From: Diplolepis rosae
Taxonomy: Eukaryota; Arthropoda; Insecta; Hymenoptera; Diplolepididae
Length of the DNA: 64,000 nucleotides
Direction of reading: 5' to 3'
NCBI GenBank assembly: GCA_030998225.1
Contig: JAPYXD010000754.1
Coordinates: forward strand, 2,294,001-2,358,000
A model generated the notes under the pieces. That model was not told where the DNA came from. It did no database searches and saw nothing but the letters and a program-made list of their open reading frames with translations. The stretch's first letter is position 1, and each line of letters opens with the position of its first letter. Positions 23,778 to 36,074 of this stretch are shown here, piece after piece. A program made the translations under genes and the position numbers.

Positions 23778-24671
23778 TTAAGGGGGTACTATGGTAATAA
23801 TGGCCTTTTTTTCAAGAATTTAATTTTTGCACAAATTTTTATTCTGTAGTCAAAATATTTTTCTACGTTTTAGTACACGTTATGGAGAGTATAAAAAAAT
23901 TTAGGTTGTTAATTTTTGTTAATATCCGGCGTAGATATAGGGGACCATAGGACGCCATGTTTAAAAGTGGTGCCCACGATTTCTCCATTGTGGATAATCC
24001 GAAACATACGAAACAAATTTTATTTTGAAGTACATATAAATGGCTATCTCATGACCCTTGACCAAAAAAATATCCTCATAAATAAACAAACAGTGCAACT
24101 TTTCATTTTTTTTCTTTTTTTTCGCCTGTTTTTTGTAAATAATTGTGTCATAACGTTGTTAAATATTAACTTACAGTAATGGTCATGGGTCACTCCATAG
24201 CCAGGTGTTTTCTGAACATTTAAATAAAAAAAGTAGGCAAATCGGCCAAGTAGACGGGCCGGAATCGTGGGCACTAGTTCAAAAAAATATAGTTTTGAGA
24301 AAAACCCAGTTAAAAATTTTGCGAAAAATTATCACTATCATCATCATAAGAATGGTGATAAAAATTATTTTTTCACAATTTGAATATCGCATTATATGTT
24401 TTTTGGGTCGCTGATCACGAATCTGCTATCAAATTTATAAAATTAATTTGTTTAAACAATTTTTATAAATAAATTTTCTCAAGTATTGAAAAATTTTTCA
24501 AGTTGCATATGCTATATCGGCGCGCTCAACCCCTTGTGGCAAATCTCATTTTTTATCACTTTTCGATATCATCTGAAGTACAGGGGGGTTTATATATTAT
24601 ACTTTAGGGTTTAAAGTAACCGAAACTGCAAAAAAAAAATTTCGATTTTTTGAGAAAAGATACCCCCTTAA
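23778..24671. mobile_element. TTAA-flanked element inside the FB1 left arm
   Basis: The termini read TTAAGGGGGTACTA and GATACCCCCTTAA. It interrupts the FB1 left arm between GAAGCGC and GTTGAATTATTCAACAG, which are joined in the mirror arm. About 890 bp, no transposase. Confidence 0.8.
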
Positions 24672-25624
24672 GTTGAATTATTCAACAGAATTCCGCGGTT
24701 TTCTTAGTTTATTTGGATATTCGTTTAAATATTTGCCACTGAAAATCATTAAAATTCATAATATGTAACAATAAAATAAAATTATTTAAGTTCAAACTTC
24801 TCAGGCCGATTCCATTGGAATAAGCGCGGAAAAAATTAAAGATGTTCGAGCCTTATTAAAATATTTTAGGCCAGGTGGAAAAAAATATTACGAAGATATA
24901 TTCACGAAAGTCCCAGTTAAGAAATCCAAATACAATAGTTTTTTAAGATGCGAGATTAAGGTATTATTATTGAGGTAGTATAGAATGATGTTTTAATAGA
25001 TATATTGTGTACAATTGTAAATTATTTTCATTTTCATAATAATAAAATTTGTGTAAAAAATACAAAACGTCAAATTTAATTTCACGATTAATTGTTTACG
25101 AAAAAATTATGTACAATCGCATGATTTTTAGTAGCAAATTCACAAATAAACTAAGAAAACCGCGGAATTCTGTTGAATAATTAAACTTTAGCGCTTCGTA
25201 CGTCGCGTGCTTCTTATTAACAACCCTCTCAATTCTTTATTTTTAGTACGAATAATTTGAAATTTTCCGAAAAACTTCCTTAAATACAAATAAATAACTT
25301 TGTCACTTCATATTTTTCGAAACAGTAAATTTATCCGTCACTTTTTCACTCCAAATCGCGAAAAACAAAGAATTGACAGGTATTGATTTGTTATTGAATA
25401 TTATCAAATGTTGATGGTATTTATTTTTTTTGAATGATTATTCGACATCAGCAATAAATACTGAATGAAAATACGTAAAATTTAATCCATTACGTGCAGT
25501 ACTTACCGAGAAATTGCAATTTATGTTTTTTGAAACATTGATTTTAGTTCTGTAATATTTATTTTGGCTTGGGGTCAGCTTAGTTTCTAATTATTTATGT
25601 CATAGAGGACATAAACATTAGGAA

Positions 25625-25665
25625 GGCAAACGTTTCGGCCACAGATGGGAGCCCTCTTCAGTGCC
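25625..25665 (-). other. Hammerhead-like core motif, left arm
   Basis: Read on the minus strand: GGCA, CTGAAGA, an 18-base segment starting GG and ending CC, GAAAC, then TGCC. This matches the arrangement of hammerhead ribozymes (CUGANGA, stem II, GAAA) with a possible four-pair stem I, but stem III would be minimal. Known Penelope-like elements carry similar motifs. Activity is doubtful. Confidence 0.3.
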
Positions 25666-26512
25666 AATTAGCTTAATTGTAACCTTTAAATATTTAGTAA
25701 CTAATACATGCAATTAAAAAATATATGGTATTTTTTGTTTTTTTCCTTTTTGCTTATTTATTAAAAATAGAGTAAACATGCAGAAAAACTTATGAGTAAG
25801 CGAGTTCCTACGTGTGAAGAAACCAGGCCGTTCCAAAAACTGCTCCAACAAGTAATCCTCTCCCACAGGAACCGTGAAAAATGCGGCCGCGGAACGCACT
25901 CCCTCAAGGGCACATATATAAGCACAATTATTTCAAACCAGAAAGAAACAACACACTGGAGAATATAACGTGGGTCCTTGGTAAAGCACGCACAGCAACC
26001 ACACATATGCACGAGCACCAGAAGTAAAGGACACTGAAGTTAAAACAATCAGAAAATTGCAATTGGTACAGAAAAATTTATTTATTTTCTCAAAAACCAC
26101 AGAGATGACAGACGGATGTAAGTCCACCACTCTGCCACATGGCTAGAAGAAAACTGATTTAGGAATAAGTCGTGTTTAGGAAGACAAGTGTTCAGAGTTT
26201 GACGTATATGGAGAGCATTCTCCATGATGGGTCAGGTTCCAACACCAAGGGTTATACACAGTCAAAATTTACTTTAATGTCCCCGGCACTTGAGATTTCT
26301 ATGTGCTCAAGCGTCCAAGGAAAGCAAACCCCTACCACGTGTTCGAAGAATTCTGTAAGGAAAGGCACTCAATACGGTCCCGGCGTCGTAAAAATTATAC
26401 ACATTTTTGTGGATATAGAAAGTAAAATGCAACTAAAGTGGAAATTCACGAAAAATTAATTTCCTGGTTTTTCGAAACCTCTGATTCTTAATAACTGGAA
26501 CCCGGAAAAATA

Positions 26513-27970
26513 CACGGAGAAAAATAGTTAAAGTAATTTTACTCAACTTCCGACCAAATTTGGGACATAAGGACAAGTTAGAAGTTATTTAGTATCACTG
26601 TATTTATTTGTGATATATTAAATCTTCGAAAATGAATCAAAGTTGAGTAAAATTCAGAAGTGTAGGGTGAAGTATGAAAGCGTGCATTAAATTTTTTTAA
26701 ATATATATATTATTACTCGTAGTATAACTATAAAAAACTAATCTTTTATTAAATCACAAAAATAGTAGAGCTTTCCGTTCATTCTACTCTACGCTTCAAT
26801 CGAGAGTTGAGTAAACCGTGAATCGCAAGATTTATTCCAACAGCTACATCTATTCACACAGGAACGAATGAAAGTAATCTGCGCCTTGGGCACACATGAA
26901 CAATTTTTAATTTCAAAAACTTAAATTCTTAAAATTAAATTAATCTTATGGAAATTTAAAAAAAAAAAAATCGATAAGTGTATTACATAAAATATGAAAT
27001 ATCACATAAATTACTCAGGCAGAATAATAATTCGGAATTCGCAAAAGTAAAATCCATATTTTGAAAATATAAAACACAGAAAATAAAAGAACCTTCTTTT
27101 AAATGTTTTTATACAAGATACTTCTTAATAATAATGCAATTTTTTGATGTACATTTGAAAATTTAGTTTCACTAAACTTCTTACGTTGTTATAATAAAAA
27201 TGTATACTAAATGTAATTTAATAATTATATTATATATATCAATAATCATAGTTATAATAATTGTGTAATTATATTAATTTTTAAAAATATTTTATTAATC
27301 ATTTATGAAAAAAGTTGATTTATTTTTACTTGAGTAAGGCTAAAAAATTTTATTGACGGCACTTACTCTCACAAGCTCTGAATAACTCATGCAGTCACTA
27401 TATAAGAAAGTTCCAAATTTTATATCTCAGCATTGTAAGCGAGCATGTGCGTGATTCGACGAAAGCGTATCGTACTATATATAAGTGTTGTTATTAGATT
27501 TATATATGTAAGGTTATATGTTTAAGTGTATTTGTAATTTGAAATATGATTGGCTACGTCCGTAATGGTGTGAATGTATTTGTAAGTTGTTTATGTATAT
27601 ACCGGATGACTATTGGCAGGCTCGAGGTAAGAATTTTTTTTTATTTGAGAGAACCATACCATTGCCAGTTGAAATAATACGCCCGATGCTCATTTTACCC
27701 AACTACGGTTTCAAGCACCTCAAGCGTCGGTGATATACTTATACATTTCATGTTAACCCACTGACACATGTTGGTGCCCTGTCGTCGATAACGTTTTACT
27801 CAACTCCTTACTATTCCCTATGTAACGCTTATTGTTATTCACTTTGGGTGAATTAGGTATATATCAAATTGATTTTACCCGACTAGGATTCAATAGATGT
27901 TCAAATGTCCTTATGTCCCAAGTTTAATCGACAGAGTTGAGTAAAATTACTTCAACTATTTTTCTCCGTG
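26513..27970. mobile_element. TA-flanked element inside the FB2 loop
   Basis: The termini CACGGAGAAAAATAGTTAAA and its reverse complement are flanked by TA (26511-26512, 27971-27972). About 45-60 bp of each end mirror, including TTTTACTCAACT and GGACATAAGGACA/TGTCCTTATGTCC. It sits next to a 32-bp hairpin (27973-28004) that was the original centre of FB2. 1458 bp, no transposase. Confidence 0.8.
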
Positions 27971-28851
27971 TACAATATTAAGTTTATAAGTAAACTTAAT
28001 ATTGTATTTTTCCGGGTTCCAGTTATTAAGAATCAGAGGTTTCGAAAAACCAGGAAATTAATTTTTCGTGAATTTCCACTTTAGTTGCATTTTACTTTCT
28101 ATATCCACAAAAATGTGTATAATTTTTACGACGCCGGGACCGTATTGAGTGCCTTTCCTTACAGAATTCTTCGAACACGTGGTAGGGGTTTGCTTTCCTT
28201 GGACGCTTGAGCACATAGAAATCTCAAGTGCCGGGGACATTAAAGTAAATTTTGACTGTGTATAACCCTTGGTGTTGGAACCTGACCCATCATGGAGAAT
28301 GCTCTCCATATACGTCAAACTCTGAACACTTGTCTTCCTAAACACGACTTATTCCTAAATCAGTTTTCTTCTAGCCATGTGGCAGAGTGGTGGACTTACA
28401 TCCGTCTGTCATCTCTGTGGTTTTTGAGAAAATAAATAAATTTTTCTGTACCAATTGCAATTTTCTGATTGTTTTAACTTCAGTGTCCTTTACTTCTGGT
28501 GCTCGTGCATATGTGTGGTTGCTGTGCGTGCTTTACCAAGGACCCACGTTATATTCTCCAGTGTGTTGTTTCTTTCTGGTTTGAAATAATTGTGCTTATA
28601 TATGTGCCCTTGAGGGAGTGCGTTCCGCGGCCGCATTTTTCACGGTTCCTGTGGGAGAGGATTACTTGTTGGAGCAGTTTTTGGAACGGCCTGGTTTCTT
28701 CACACGTAGGAACTCGCTTACTCATAAGTTTTTCTGCATGTTTACTCTATTTTTAATAAATAAGCAAAAAGGAAAAAAACAAAAAATACCATATATTTTT
28801 TAATTGCATGTATTAGTTACTAAATATTTAAAGGTTACAATTAAGCTAATT

Positions 28852-28892
28852 GGCACTGAAGAGGGCTCCCATCTGTGGCCGAAACGTTTGCC
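28852..28892 (+). other. Hammerhead-like core motif, right arm
   Basis: Mirror copy of 25625-25665: CTGAAGA at 28856-28862, GGCCGAAAC at 28877-28885 and TGCC at 28889-28892 facing GGCA at 28852-28855. A diverged relative with GGCCGAAACGTTTGCCTT lies at about 21514-21531. Confidence 0.3.
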
Positions 28893-29239
28893 TTCCTAAT
28901 GTTTATGTCCTCTATGACATAAATAATTAGAAACTAAGCTGACCCCAAGCCAAAATAAATATTACAGAATTATAACTTTGGGTCAATGTAACAAGGAACA
29001 TGTACGGAAACATGTCACGATATAATTGATTTTAGGTTATTCAAAGAATACCTTTTATATTTTTTTTCGTAATAATCATGTTGGACTAAAAAATACTTAA
29101 GGAATAAAAGTTTTATTTTGAAAAGCTCTATCAGCTTATATTTTTTTATTTTGAGTTTTTACAACTTTTTTTTTTTACTTCAATTTTAGAAAGTGGACAA
29201 TACTTTTCCCCTATTTCGAGCGCTCGGCGAGTTCTTCTT

Positions 29240-30605
29240 CCCGTGGGCTCAATTAAGGGCTCCTGTGCAAAAATCGGTTAGGCGTTCGAACAGTAGAATA
29301 AAGGGAGGGGATAGAGGTCAAATTCAGTCGAAATTTGAAATTAAGAAAAATATCGGTCAATATGAAATCAGAACACGCACAAAATATCCCAATGACATTT
29401 TCTCACTGGACAAAATTCAATCTTTTTCCAAACTTAACTCGCGATGTTTTCGCGTACTTTTAATAGATTTTGATGATTCTTGTGTAATTTCATTCATCAT
29501 CGTTTACCAATGCTTACAGAATGAAAAACAGTTCTTAAAAATGAAATCTTGTTACAAATAATTAATCATTTATACATCTGTGTCAGTGATTGGGTTATAA
29601 TATTACACTAAAAAAAAGTCCAGTTAAAACAACCGGAATTCCGGTAAGGCTATAATTCAACATTATTTTCTGTTTAAAATAAGTAGAAATTCAGGTTATT
29701 TTGCCAGATTTTTTAGGATTTACTAGAAAATTTGTTTTAAATAACTAGAAAATAATGTTAAATATGGTCTAACAGGAATTCCGGTTGTTTTAACTGAACT
29801 TTTTTGGGTCTGCTTTCAATTTCAAAAGTTGTATGAGAAAGTTTTAACTTCGAAAAAATGAATGCAAGTACGTTGTTTGGTATAGAAAAATGAAGTTCTC
29901 TGGAAAATCTCAAATCAATTGCGTCATTGGAAGTGGATTTTTTTTATTTATTATTTCCAATAGCGATGGACGCGTCACCATGTGCCGGCTAACATTGCAC
30001 CAAATTGTTGCACTCGGGTCTATTTTTCGAGTACTAATCGACCGAAATATTGTAGAAACAAATTATTTTTACCAAAAAAAGGAAGCATATTGTCGCTACC
30101 TATATTTTACTTAATTTAAGTGATTAAATGTATGGATATATATTAAAATATATAATAAAAATCACTACAAACAAACAAAGTGTTATCATTCATACATTTA
30201 ATCACTTAAATTACATAAAATATAGGTAGGGGCAATATGCTTCCTTTTCTTTGGTAAAAATATTTTAATATTATAACCCAGTCACTGACAAGGATGTATA
30301 AATGATTAATTATTTGCTACTACATTTAATTTTTAAGAAATGCTTTTTATCCTGTGAGCATTGGTAAATAATAACGAATGAAATTACATAAGAATCATTC
30401 AAATCCATCGAAATTTACCGAAAATATCGCGAGTTAAGTTTGAAAAAAGATTGAATTTTGTAATTAAACAAAAATGAAATTTCAATTTTTACATTCGAAA
30501 TTTCGACTGAATTTGACTTCTATCTCCGTCTTTTATTTTACTGTTCGAGCGCCCAACCGATTATTGCACGGGAACCCTCAATTGGGCGAGGAATATAGAT
30601 TTGAA
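29240..30605. mobile_element. Foldback (FB3) abutting FB1
   Basis: 29240-29605 mirrors about 30268-30600 (landmarks AAATTCAGTCGAAATTT, GTCAGTGATTGGGTTATAAT and ATAAATGATTAATTATTTG). The inner arms 30065-30140 and 30190-30265 continue the mirror. The left arm carries a 450-bp insert that includes the MITE at 29608-29809. Its outer end overlaps the FB1 right terminus. Confidence 0.7.
29608..29809. mobile_element. 200-bp MITE, AGTCCAGTTAAAAC termini
   Basis: Long terminal repeats mirror over about 38 bases (CAGTTAAAACAACCGGAATT). It lies within FB3 and is non-coding. Confidence 0.75.
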
Positions 30606-30607
30606 TC

Positions 30608-31063
30608 ACACTTTGAAAAATATTTGGTTAATCCAATCAAAACACAGTTGAATCAACTAAAGAATTTTCATATTATACGGTTAATCAAATTTTCGGATGA
30701 ATCAACCAAAGAATTTGTTTTTTTGATAAGACTTGGTTAAAGCAAATGAATATTTCAGTTAATTTGACTAAATTTTGTTTGACCTAATCAAATGTCTTGG
30801 TTCATTGGACAAAATGGTTTGGTTGAATCGAGTATAATTTTTTTGTGGCCGCAGAATTGCAAAGTGGAAGAAAAAATAAATTTGAACAATTCAAACCATT
30901 TTGTTAAATTTACTAACACTTTTGTCTGAATGAGACAACTTTTGGTTGAATCAATTGAATAAATCAAGTTTAATCAATTATCTTCGGATGGATTAACTAA
31001 AATTTTGATCAAGTGTATAATGGAAAAATTCTTTGGTTGGATTGATCAAATATTTTTCAGAGT
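30608..31063. mobile_element. MITE of TTGGTTGAATCAA type
   Basis: The ends CACTTTGAAAAATATTTGGT and ATTTTTCAGAGTG mirror, and the interior is made of TTGGTTGAATCAA-like repeats in both orientations. No frame. Confidence 0.65.
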
Positions 31064-31334
31064 GATAATGTCATATTTACATTAAAAAGAGAGAAGTAAA
31101 ACGTTATTTATATCGCTAAGTAAAGGTTTTTAATAAAAAAAAAACAACTTTATATTTATATATTAACCTAATCAAACTTCACTTGATTTTAGTTGTCTAG
31201 CGGAAAAACAGGACTCGAAAAAAATATTGATTCATACATTCAAGAATTGCAATATTATTATTGATTTTATCCTTTAGGAGAGAAATAGTAACTTTCATTA
31301 CTAGGGCATAAAGTTTACAACTATGTGGTGAACG

Positions 31335-31600
31335 TTTTTTTTTTTTATGGCATGCGTAAAGTACGGCTTTACGCATCATTTTGAGCATGTAAAGTTGATT
31401 TTCACACACAGTGTGAGCAAAGTAAAAATTTTGAAAATATAACTCAATAATTTTTGTACATATATTTAGATTATATTTTTCAAATTATCAACTTCAATTA
31501 TCAAATTTTTAAAAATTTTTACTTCACACACACTATGCGTAAAAATCAACTTTACACACTAAAAACGATCCCTAAAGACGTACTTTACGCATATTATAGA
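31335..31600. repeat. Inverted repeat with GCGTAAAGTAC motifs
   Basis: The arms about 31345-31440 and 31500-31600 mirror (GCGTAAAGTACG/CGTACTTTACGC, AAAGTTGATTTTCACAC and CACACACT). Short hairpin element. Confidence 0.6.
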
Positions 31601-32534
31601 AAAAGATTATTTTTCATTAAAAAATGTTGAACAAACAAAAATTACTTATTTTCAAACTTTTATTTTTGACTAACATTTTTTGTTACCAAACACCCATTTT
31701 TAAAAAATAATGTGAATTTAATCAATAGACTGAGAGAAAAATATCAGGAGTTATTTAAATGTAAATTCTTATTATAGCGTTATTGCAACTGAAAATGTAA
31801 TTTACTATGCTGACTATGATTTGATAATCCCTAAGTGTGATTTCTGCTCTACTTATTTCATGTAACAAAATTGAAGAAGGAAATCGTTGGATTTGAACGC
31901 GAGCTTAATTATTATTTTTTATTCATTTTCTACATTTAGTGTCAGTAAATAATTCTTATACGTCAATACGAGAGTTTTGTCGATTCAATGGATTGGTGTT
32001 AAGCATCCTCTCGAAATTTACGCTCATATGTAAAACCATTGTTTGAAAATCAGTTATGAAAATCTGGCTCGTAGATTTCAAGAGTATCAAACCTATTAAC
32101 GTGATTTAAAAAAAGAGAATGTAATCAAACACACCCAACTCTCTATTTAATTCTGCATTATTCAAATTTTTTTTGTTAAAAAAATTTCATCAATTCAACT
32201 TCAGGGAGCCCTAAATTTCCTTTTAGAAATAAAAAATCTATTTGATATAAGCAAAAATTATAACAGAGGTGCAATTAAAAAGATTACCACTCAAGTTTTT
32301 TCCACCGAAAAACAAAAAAACAAGGAAACAATTCAATTGTCGGATGCAATGTGAGAACCTAGTGATAGTATTTCAAGTACAATGCCATTCAAGAAGAAAG
32401 AAAAGTAAGGCGTTTATTGTTCATGGAGAGAAACCATTTTAACGTCGCGCTTTGCAAATCTGAAAAAAAAAGACAGCAAGGATGAGATTTGTCTGGTAGA
32501 ATGTACTTCGACTATCCCTGTTCTAAAGAACTCT
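31601..32534. other. No gene seen
   Basis: AT-rich DNA without recognisable features. Confidence 0.45.
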
Positions 32535-32900
32535 TCTTAAACCTATTAAGAGCATGTGATACTTAGGAAAACCGTATATTTGATTGTATTAGGTCTCAAA
32601 ATGCTTTTTTCCAAAACACATACAATTTTTTTTCCAAAATTTGGGAAATTGCAGAAAAGATGGAAACGGACGTAAATAGTCAACTTTTGGTTCGAAAATA
32701 AATAAAAGTTAAATTTGTGAAAAATCTATCGGAATAATTGTTTTCATTATCAAAACCAAAAGTAGTCTGTCTACTTCCGTTTTTATGTCATCTACTATTT
32801 CTAAAATTTTGAAAATAAAATTTTATGTATTTTGAACACAAACATGTAGAAAGTGGATCAAGTTTTTCTCATGGGCTTGCTACTTTTCTCAACTATCATG
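32535..32900. repeat. Degenerate inverted-repeat element
   Basis: 32540-32690 partly mirrors 32760-32895 (ACTTTTGGTT, GGAAGTAGAC-type and AAGGGCATGATAG-type blocks). Old and diverged. Confidence 0.45.
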
Positions 32901-34422
32901 CCCTTAAGTAATCCTCTGGGAAGCATAACAGGCTGTAAGGAAAAACGTATGTCAATTGTTAAGAAGATAAATTTACCATAGATTAAATTTTAAAAATAAT
33001 AATAACGCGTGAAATATATATTCTGAATTTACGCTATAATCGAATAAAAACGTAGTAACCAGACATGAACTTTAAGGTAAAAAAATTATTGTAACATGAC
33101 TTTTTTTGCACACGAAATATCTTTTTAAAACATAGAGAAATATGATAAAATACAATGAAGAACGTTTGTATTGTTTGTTTTATTAAAAATCTGCCATAAA
33201 ATATTCTTCGCAGAAATTAAAACTGCAAGAATTATCGGAAATTAGTCAACTGTGGACTTCTTTGCAAAATTTTCACAAAAGCAGATCAAACAAAGTGTTT
33301 TCATAGAAAAAATACGTTAATGAGAATCTATACAATGAAATATACGTCGAGTTTCGTATATAAATTAGTATAATATTCGCCTTTTTCTTTTTTATTAATC
33401 TCATATATTTTTTAATGAAGAGTTCTAAAAGAGTTGTCAAAAATATTCTCTCACTGTAAAAATTCAACCGTCAACAAAAATTTCACCAATTATTTTAGAA
33501 ATGTTCACTGAAAAGTGCTCGAGATTAATGAAAACATGACAGAAAAGTCTTAAAATGTTTGCCCTATTCAAAATTCGATGAAAGTCAAAGAAAATTTCGA
33601 CAACCAATTTTTCCGGACCTGGTAGGAAAGCAAGACGTAAGTTACTAATTATTTCTAACTACAGGTTTTAACTGACATGTTTAGCTTGCTGATTAGTTAC
33701 TTTTAAGAAATTCGGATTTAGAGAATATTGTATAGTTCTCAATGAGTTTAATGTTACGTTTCAGGGTAAAACGACGATTAAACTCTCACAAAGCAAATGT
33801 AAGTTCCTTCGTAATAGCTTTAATAAAAGGCTTAACTACTTCAAGCTCAATAATCAGGAGTTAAGTAGAACAGAAGTTGCGCCTCATTAAACCTGTCGAA
33901 TAACGCTCTTTCAAGTTAATTTCGACTATTAATAAGTGGAAAAAAAGCTAAAAGGCCTTTTGAAAATCACATAATGCAATGGCAAATTTCTAACAATTTC
34001 TCGTTAAGCATTCAAAGTACTTTTTGAATGATATCTTTCACATAAGTGGAAAAAAATCGTGTGCTTAAAAATAAAAAGGAAACTTGAATATTGATTCGAC
34101 TTGATTTAAAGTTATTTGAGAGATTTTGTTTTTTCTATTTTTTCCTAAATTTCTTTAATATTTTTTTTCTTTGGTTGAGTCAGCCAAAAATTTGGTAGAC
34201 CGTACAATAGTCAGTTCCTTGATTGATCCAAGTAATTTTCGGTTGGATAAACTGAATAATTTTTAGAGTGCATGAGAAAAGCATTATTCGAAAGAGAACA
34301 TATTTCTCTGACAAACAAACTAATTTTGATGATTTTTCAACGTGACCTATTCAATAGCCCGGCTACTTTAAAGTAACTTAGCTCTTTTTTAGTTTCATTC
34401 TTCTCGAACAATATCAAATCAG
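32901..34422. other. No gene seen; MITE fragment near 34160-34270
   Basis: AT-rich DNA. A TTGGTTGAGTCAGCCAAA fragment at about 34170 and a weak terminal-like TTTTTAGAGTGCA at 34260 are remains of the 30608-type MITE. Confidence 0.45.
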
Positions 34423-34690
34423 AACACGGGGAAATGTGAAGATGAGGAAATCAATATTGATTACTGGAATTTTAGTAAATAAGTTGTATGTTTAGTTTTT
34501 TCTATTTGATTCCCCACTAAACAGAAGAAAGTGTAATTTCACTTTGCAATGATTACTCGAATTCAGTAATGATTGCCAAACTGCGTCTTAATCTTTTCTG
34601 TTTATTGGAGAAATAGTTGGGAAAAACCAAACGTTCTGTGAAGAAATTTTATATTCGGTCCCGAAAAAATCGACATCTCCATCATAGGAC
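34423..34690. repeat. Degenerate MITE related to 36241, 37873 and 41177
   Basis: Begins ACACGGGGAAATGTG, then GAGGAAATCAATATTGATTA, and keeps the internal TTGATTCCCCACTAAACAGA and TGTTTATTGGAGAAATAGTT blocks of the family. The right end is not clear. Confidence 0.5.
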
Positions 34691-35395
34691 CTGCCTAAGT
34701 CAACTGTATAAAAGGTTCATCAACTAAAAATATAAGTTTAAATTGAAAAAATACAGACAAAAAGTAACATGGTTCTATTCCCATGATCATTTTTGTGAAG
34801 CTAATCTCTAGAATAACCGTGTCCATAAATCACAATAAAAAAAAATTATTTTACATATATTTTGCGAACCTAGTTTATAAGATCATTATTTTTCAACTCT
34901 GATAAAGTAAAGTAAAAACATAAGCTTAAAAAATACTTTTTTTCTACTAGCGGGTCATAATGTGGATTTTATTGCCCTGTGCGCAGCAAACAAATTCATT
35001 TTCTGACCTCCTAGTAGACAAAAAATCGCATGCGACACGGGAAAAGCATTAATTTTACTCGTGTGGTTGTTACCCTCGCTTTTCTCGGGCACCAAACTTC
35101 ACACTCGCAAAATAAATTTTCCTTTCCCTAATTGCACAATACACTGTTATACTACTTATCAATAAAGCAGTTATAATTTTTAAAAGAAAGTTTATTTTTC
35201 TATGGTCAAACTATAAATAATTTTCAAGTTCATTTAAATATAATGTATATATTAGATAATTTAAATAAACAATAATTCTACCGTAGATTATAATAATATA
35301 ATAACACTCTAATCTTCGTTTTTGAGTTTCTTTTTTTTCATTTTCAAGTTTGATGATTGGACTTAGAACTGTAAGGGAATAGTATATTACGTGCC
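34691..35395. other. No gene seen
   Basis: AT-rich, with a slightly GC-richer patch near 35030-35110 lacking any recognisable frame. Confidence 0.4.
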
Positions 35396-36010
35396 AAGGC
35401 GCATAATGAGGGTTATTGCGTGACGAGCGACAATGCTCGCAGGAGATCGAAGCCAAGGCGAAGCCGAGACAAAACCGAAACGAAGCCGAGGCGCGATCAG
35501 TCCTGCGGGCATTGTCGCGAGTCTCGCAATTTCCCGAATTGTGTGTATTGGCACGTATTCTATTTTATGTGACTTTGGTGCGGATACGAGTTTTTATGCG
35601 TACACTCGAATCTAATCTAGTATTGTAGTTGTTTGCGGCGCTAGTCATTACACTTGATATGTCACGACTAGTCCCGGCCATTTTGATTTTATCGATCTTG
35701 TGTAGTAGTAATGGATTTTAATAGACGCATGCGCAGTTCAAATGTACAAGGCTTTGCCAGTAAGGTGCTAACGCTGTACGAAGAAGAAGTGAGAAGAAGA
35801 AGAATAAGAAGAAGATTGTGTTCCGCTGCAAGATTATATGCGCATGCGCAATTCAATTTTTACATTGTATTCCTCTGTAACGGAATACACAACATTCCGT
35901 TACTCTCAGCTGTAACGGAAAAACGAGTTTCCGTGCCTGAGGTACATAAAATATTGGAGGTCTCTCTGAGGGCTAGCCAATGTTTTACATATTAATAGGA
36001 CGCCCTCGTG
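35396..36010. promoter_or_regulatory. GC-rich island with two NRF-1-like sites
   Basis: A GC-rich island in AT-rich DNA. It holds two identical CGCATGCGCA sites (35726-35735 and 35841-35850), which match the palindromic NRF-1 consensus. An inverted pair lies around 35424 and 35505 (GCGACAATGC.CGCAGGA). Between the paired copies is a run of GAAGCCGAGGC-like repeats. An ATG at 35711 opens 94 codons beginning MDFNRRMRSSNVQG with an Arg-rich stretch; a donor-like CAGTAAGG lies at about 35759. It may be a promoter and first exon of a host gene or the 5' end of a mobile element. No family recognised. Confidence 0.35.
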
Positions 36011-36074
36011 GGGACTCAAGAAGCCAATAGTTAAAAATGGGCAAGGGGGGCAATTTCAACGCGGGGTACAATTT

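Larger units (their letters stand above)
25548..29024. mobile_element. Palindromic element (FB2) with matching 965-bp arms
   Basis: The left arm 25548-26512 and the right arm 28005-28969 are reverse complements of equal length. All segments compared by eye were identical, and four frames of 61-95 codons recur unchanged on the opposite strand. An 11-bp target duplication ATTGATTTTAG flanks it at 25537-25547 and 29025-29035, and the duplication explains the break in the FB1 right arm. A 55-bp extension (28970-29024) is present only on the right. A 9-11 bp duplication with very long arms recalls MULE-type or foldback elements. The frames show no known domain. Confidence 0.88.
23205..29253. mobile_element. 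Outer foldback (FB1), both arms split by later insertions
   Basis: The left arm is 23205-23777 plus 24672-24755. The right arm is 25128-25547 plus 29025-29253. Rejoined across the inserts, the arms mirror each other over about 650 bp. Landmarks are GAGCGC.CGGCGAGTTC, AAAAATACTTAAGGAATAAA, CGAGAAATTGCAATTTATG, ACAGGTATTGATTTGTTATT and CAACAGAATTCCGCGGTTTT. The core is only about 370 bp (24756-25127). Without the inserts the element would be roughly 1.7 kb. No transposase frame remains. Confidence 0.8.

Noticed and set aside
25714..28803. Four frames of 61-95 codons that appear twice with identical translations
   Set aside because: Both sets arise from the matching arms of the FB2 palindrome. 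They overlap each other, lack known domains, and duplication alone is not evidence of coding.
29193..29561. 122-codon frame over the FB1/FB3 junction
   Set aside because: It spans the overlap of two inverted-repeat arms, whose mirror at 30268-30605 also stays open by chance (88 codons). No domain seen.
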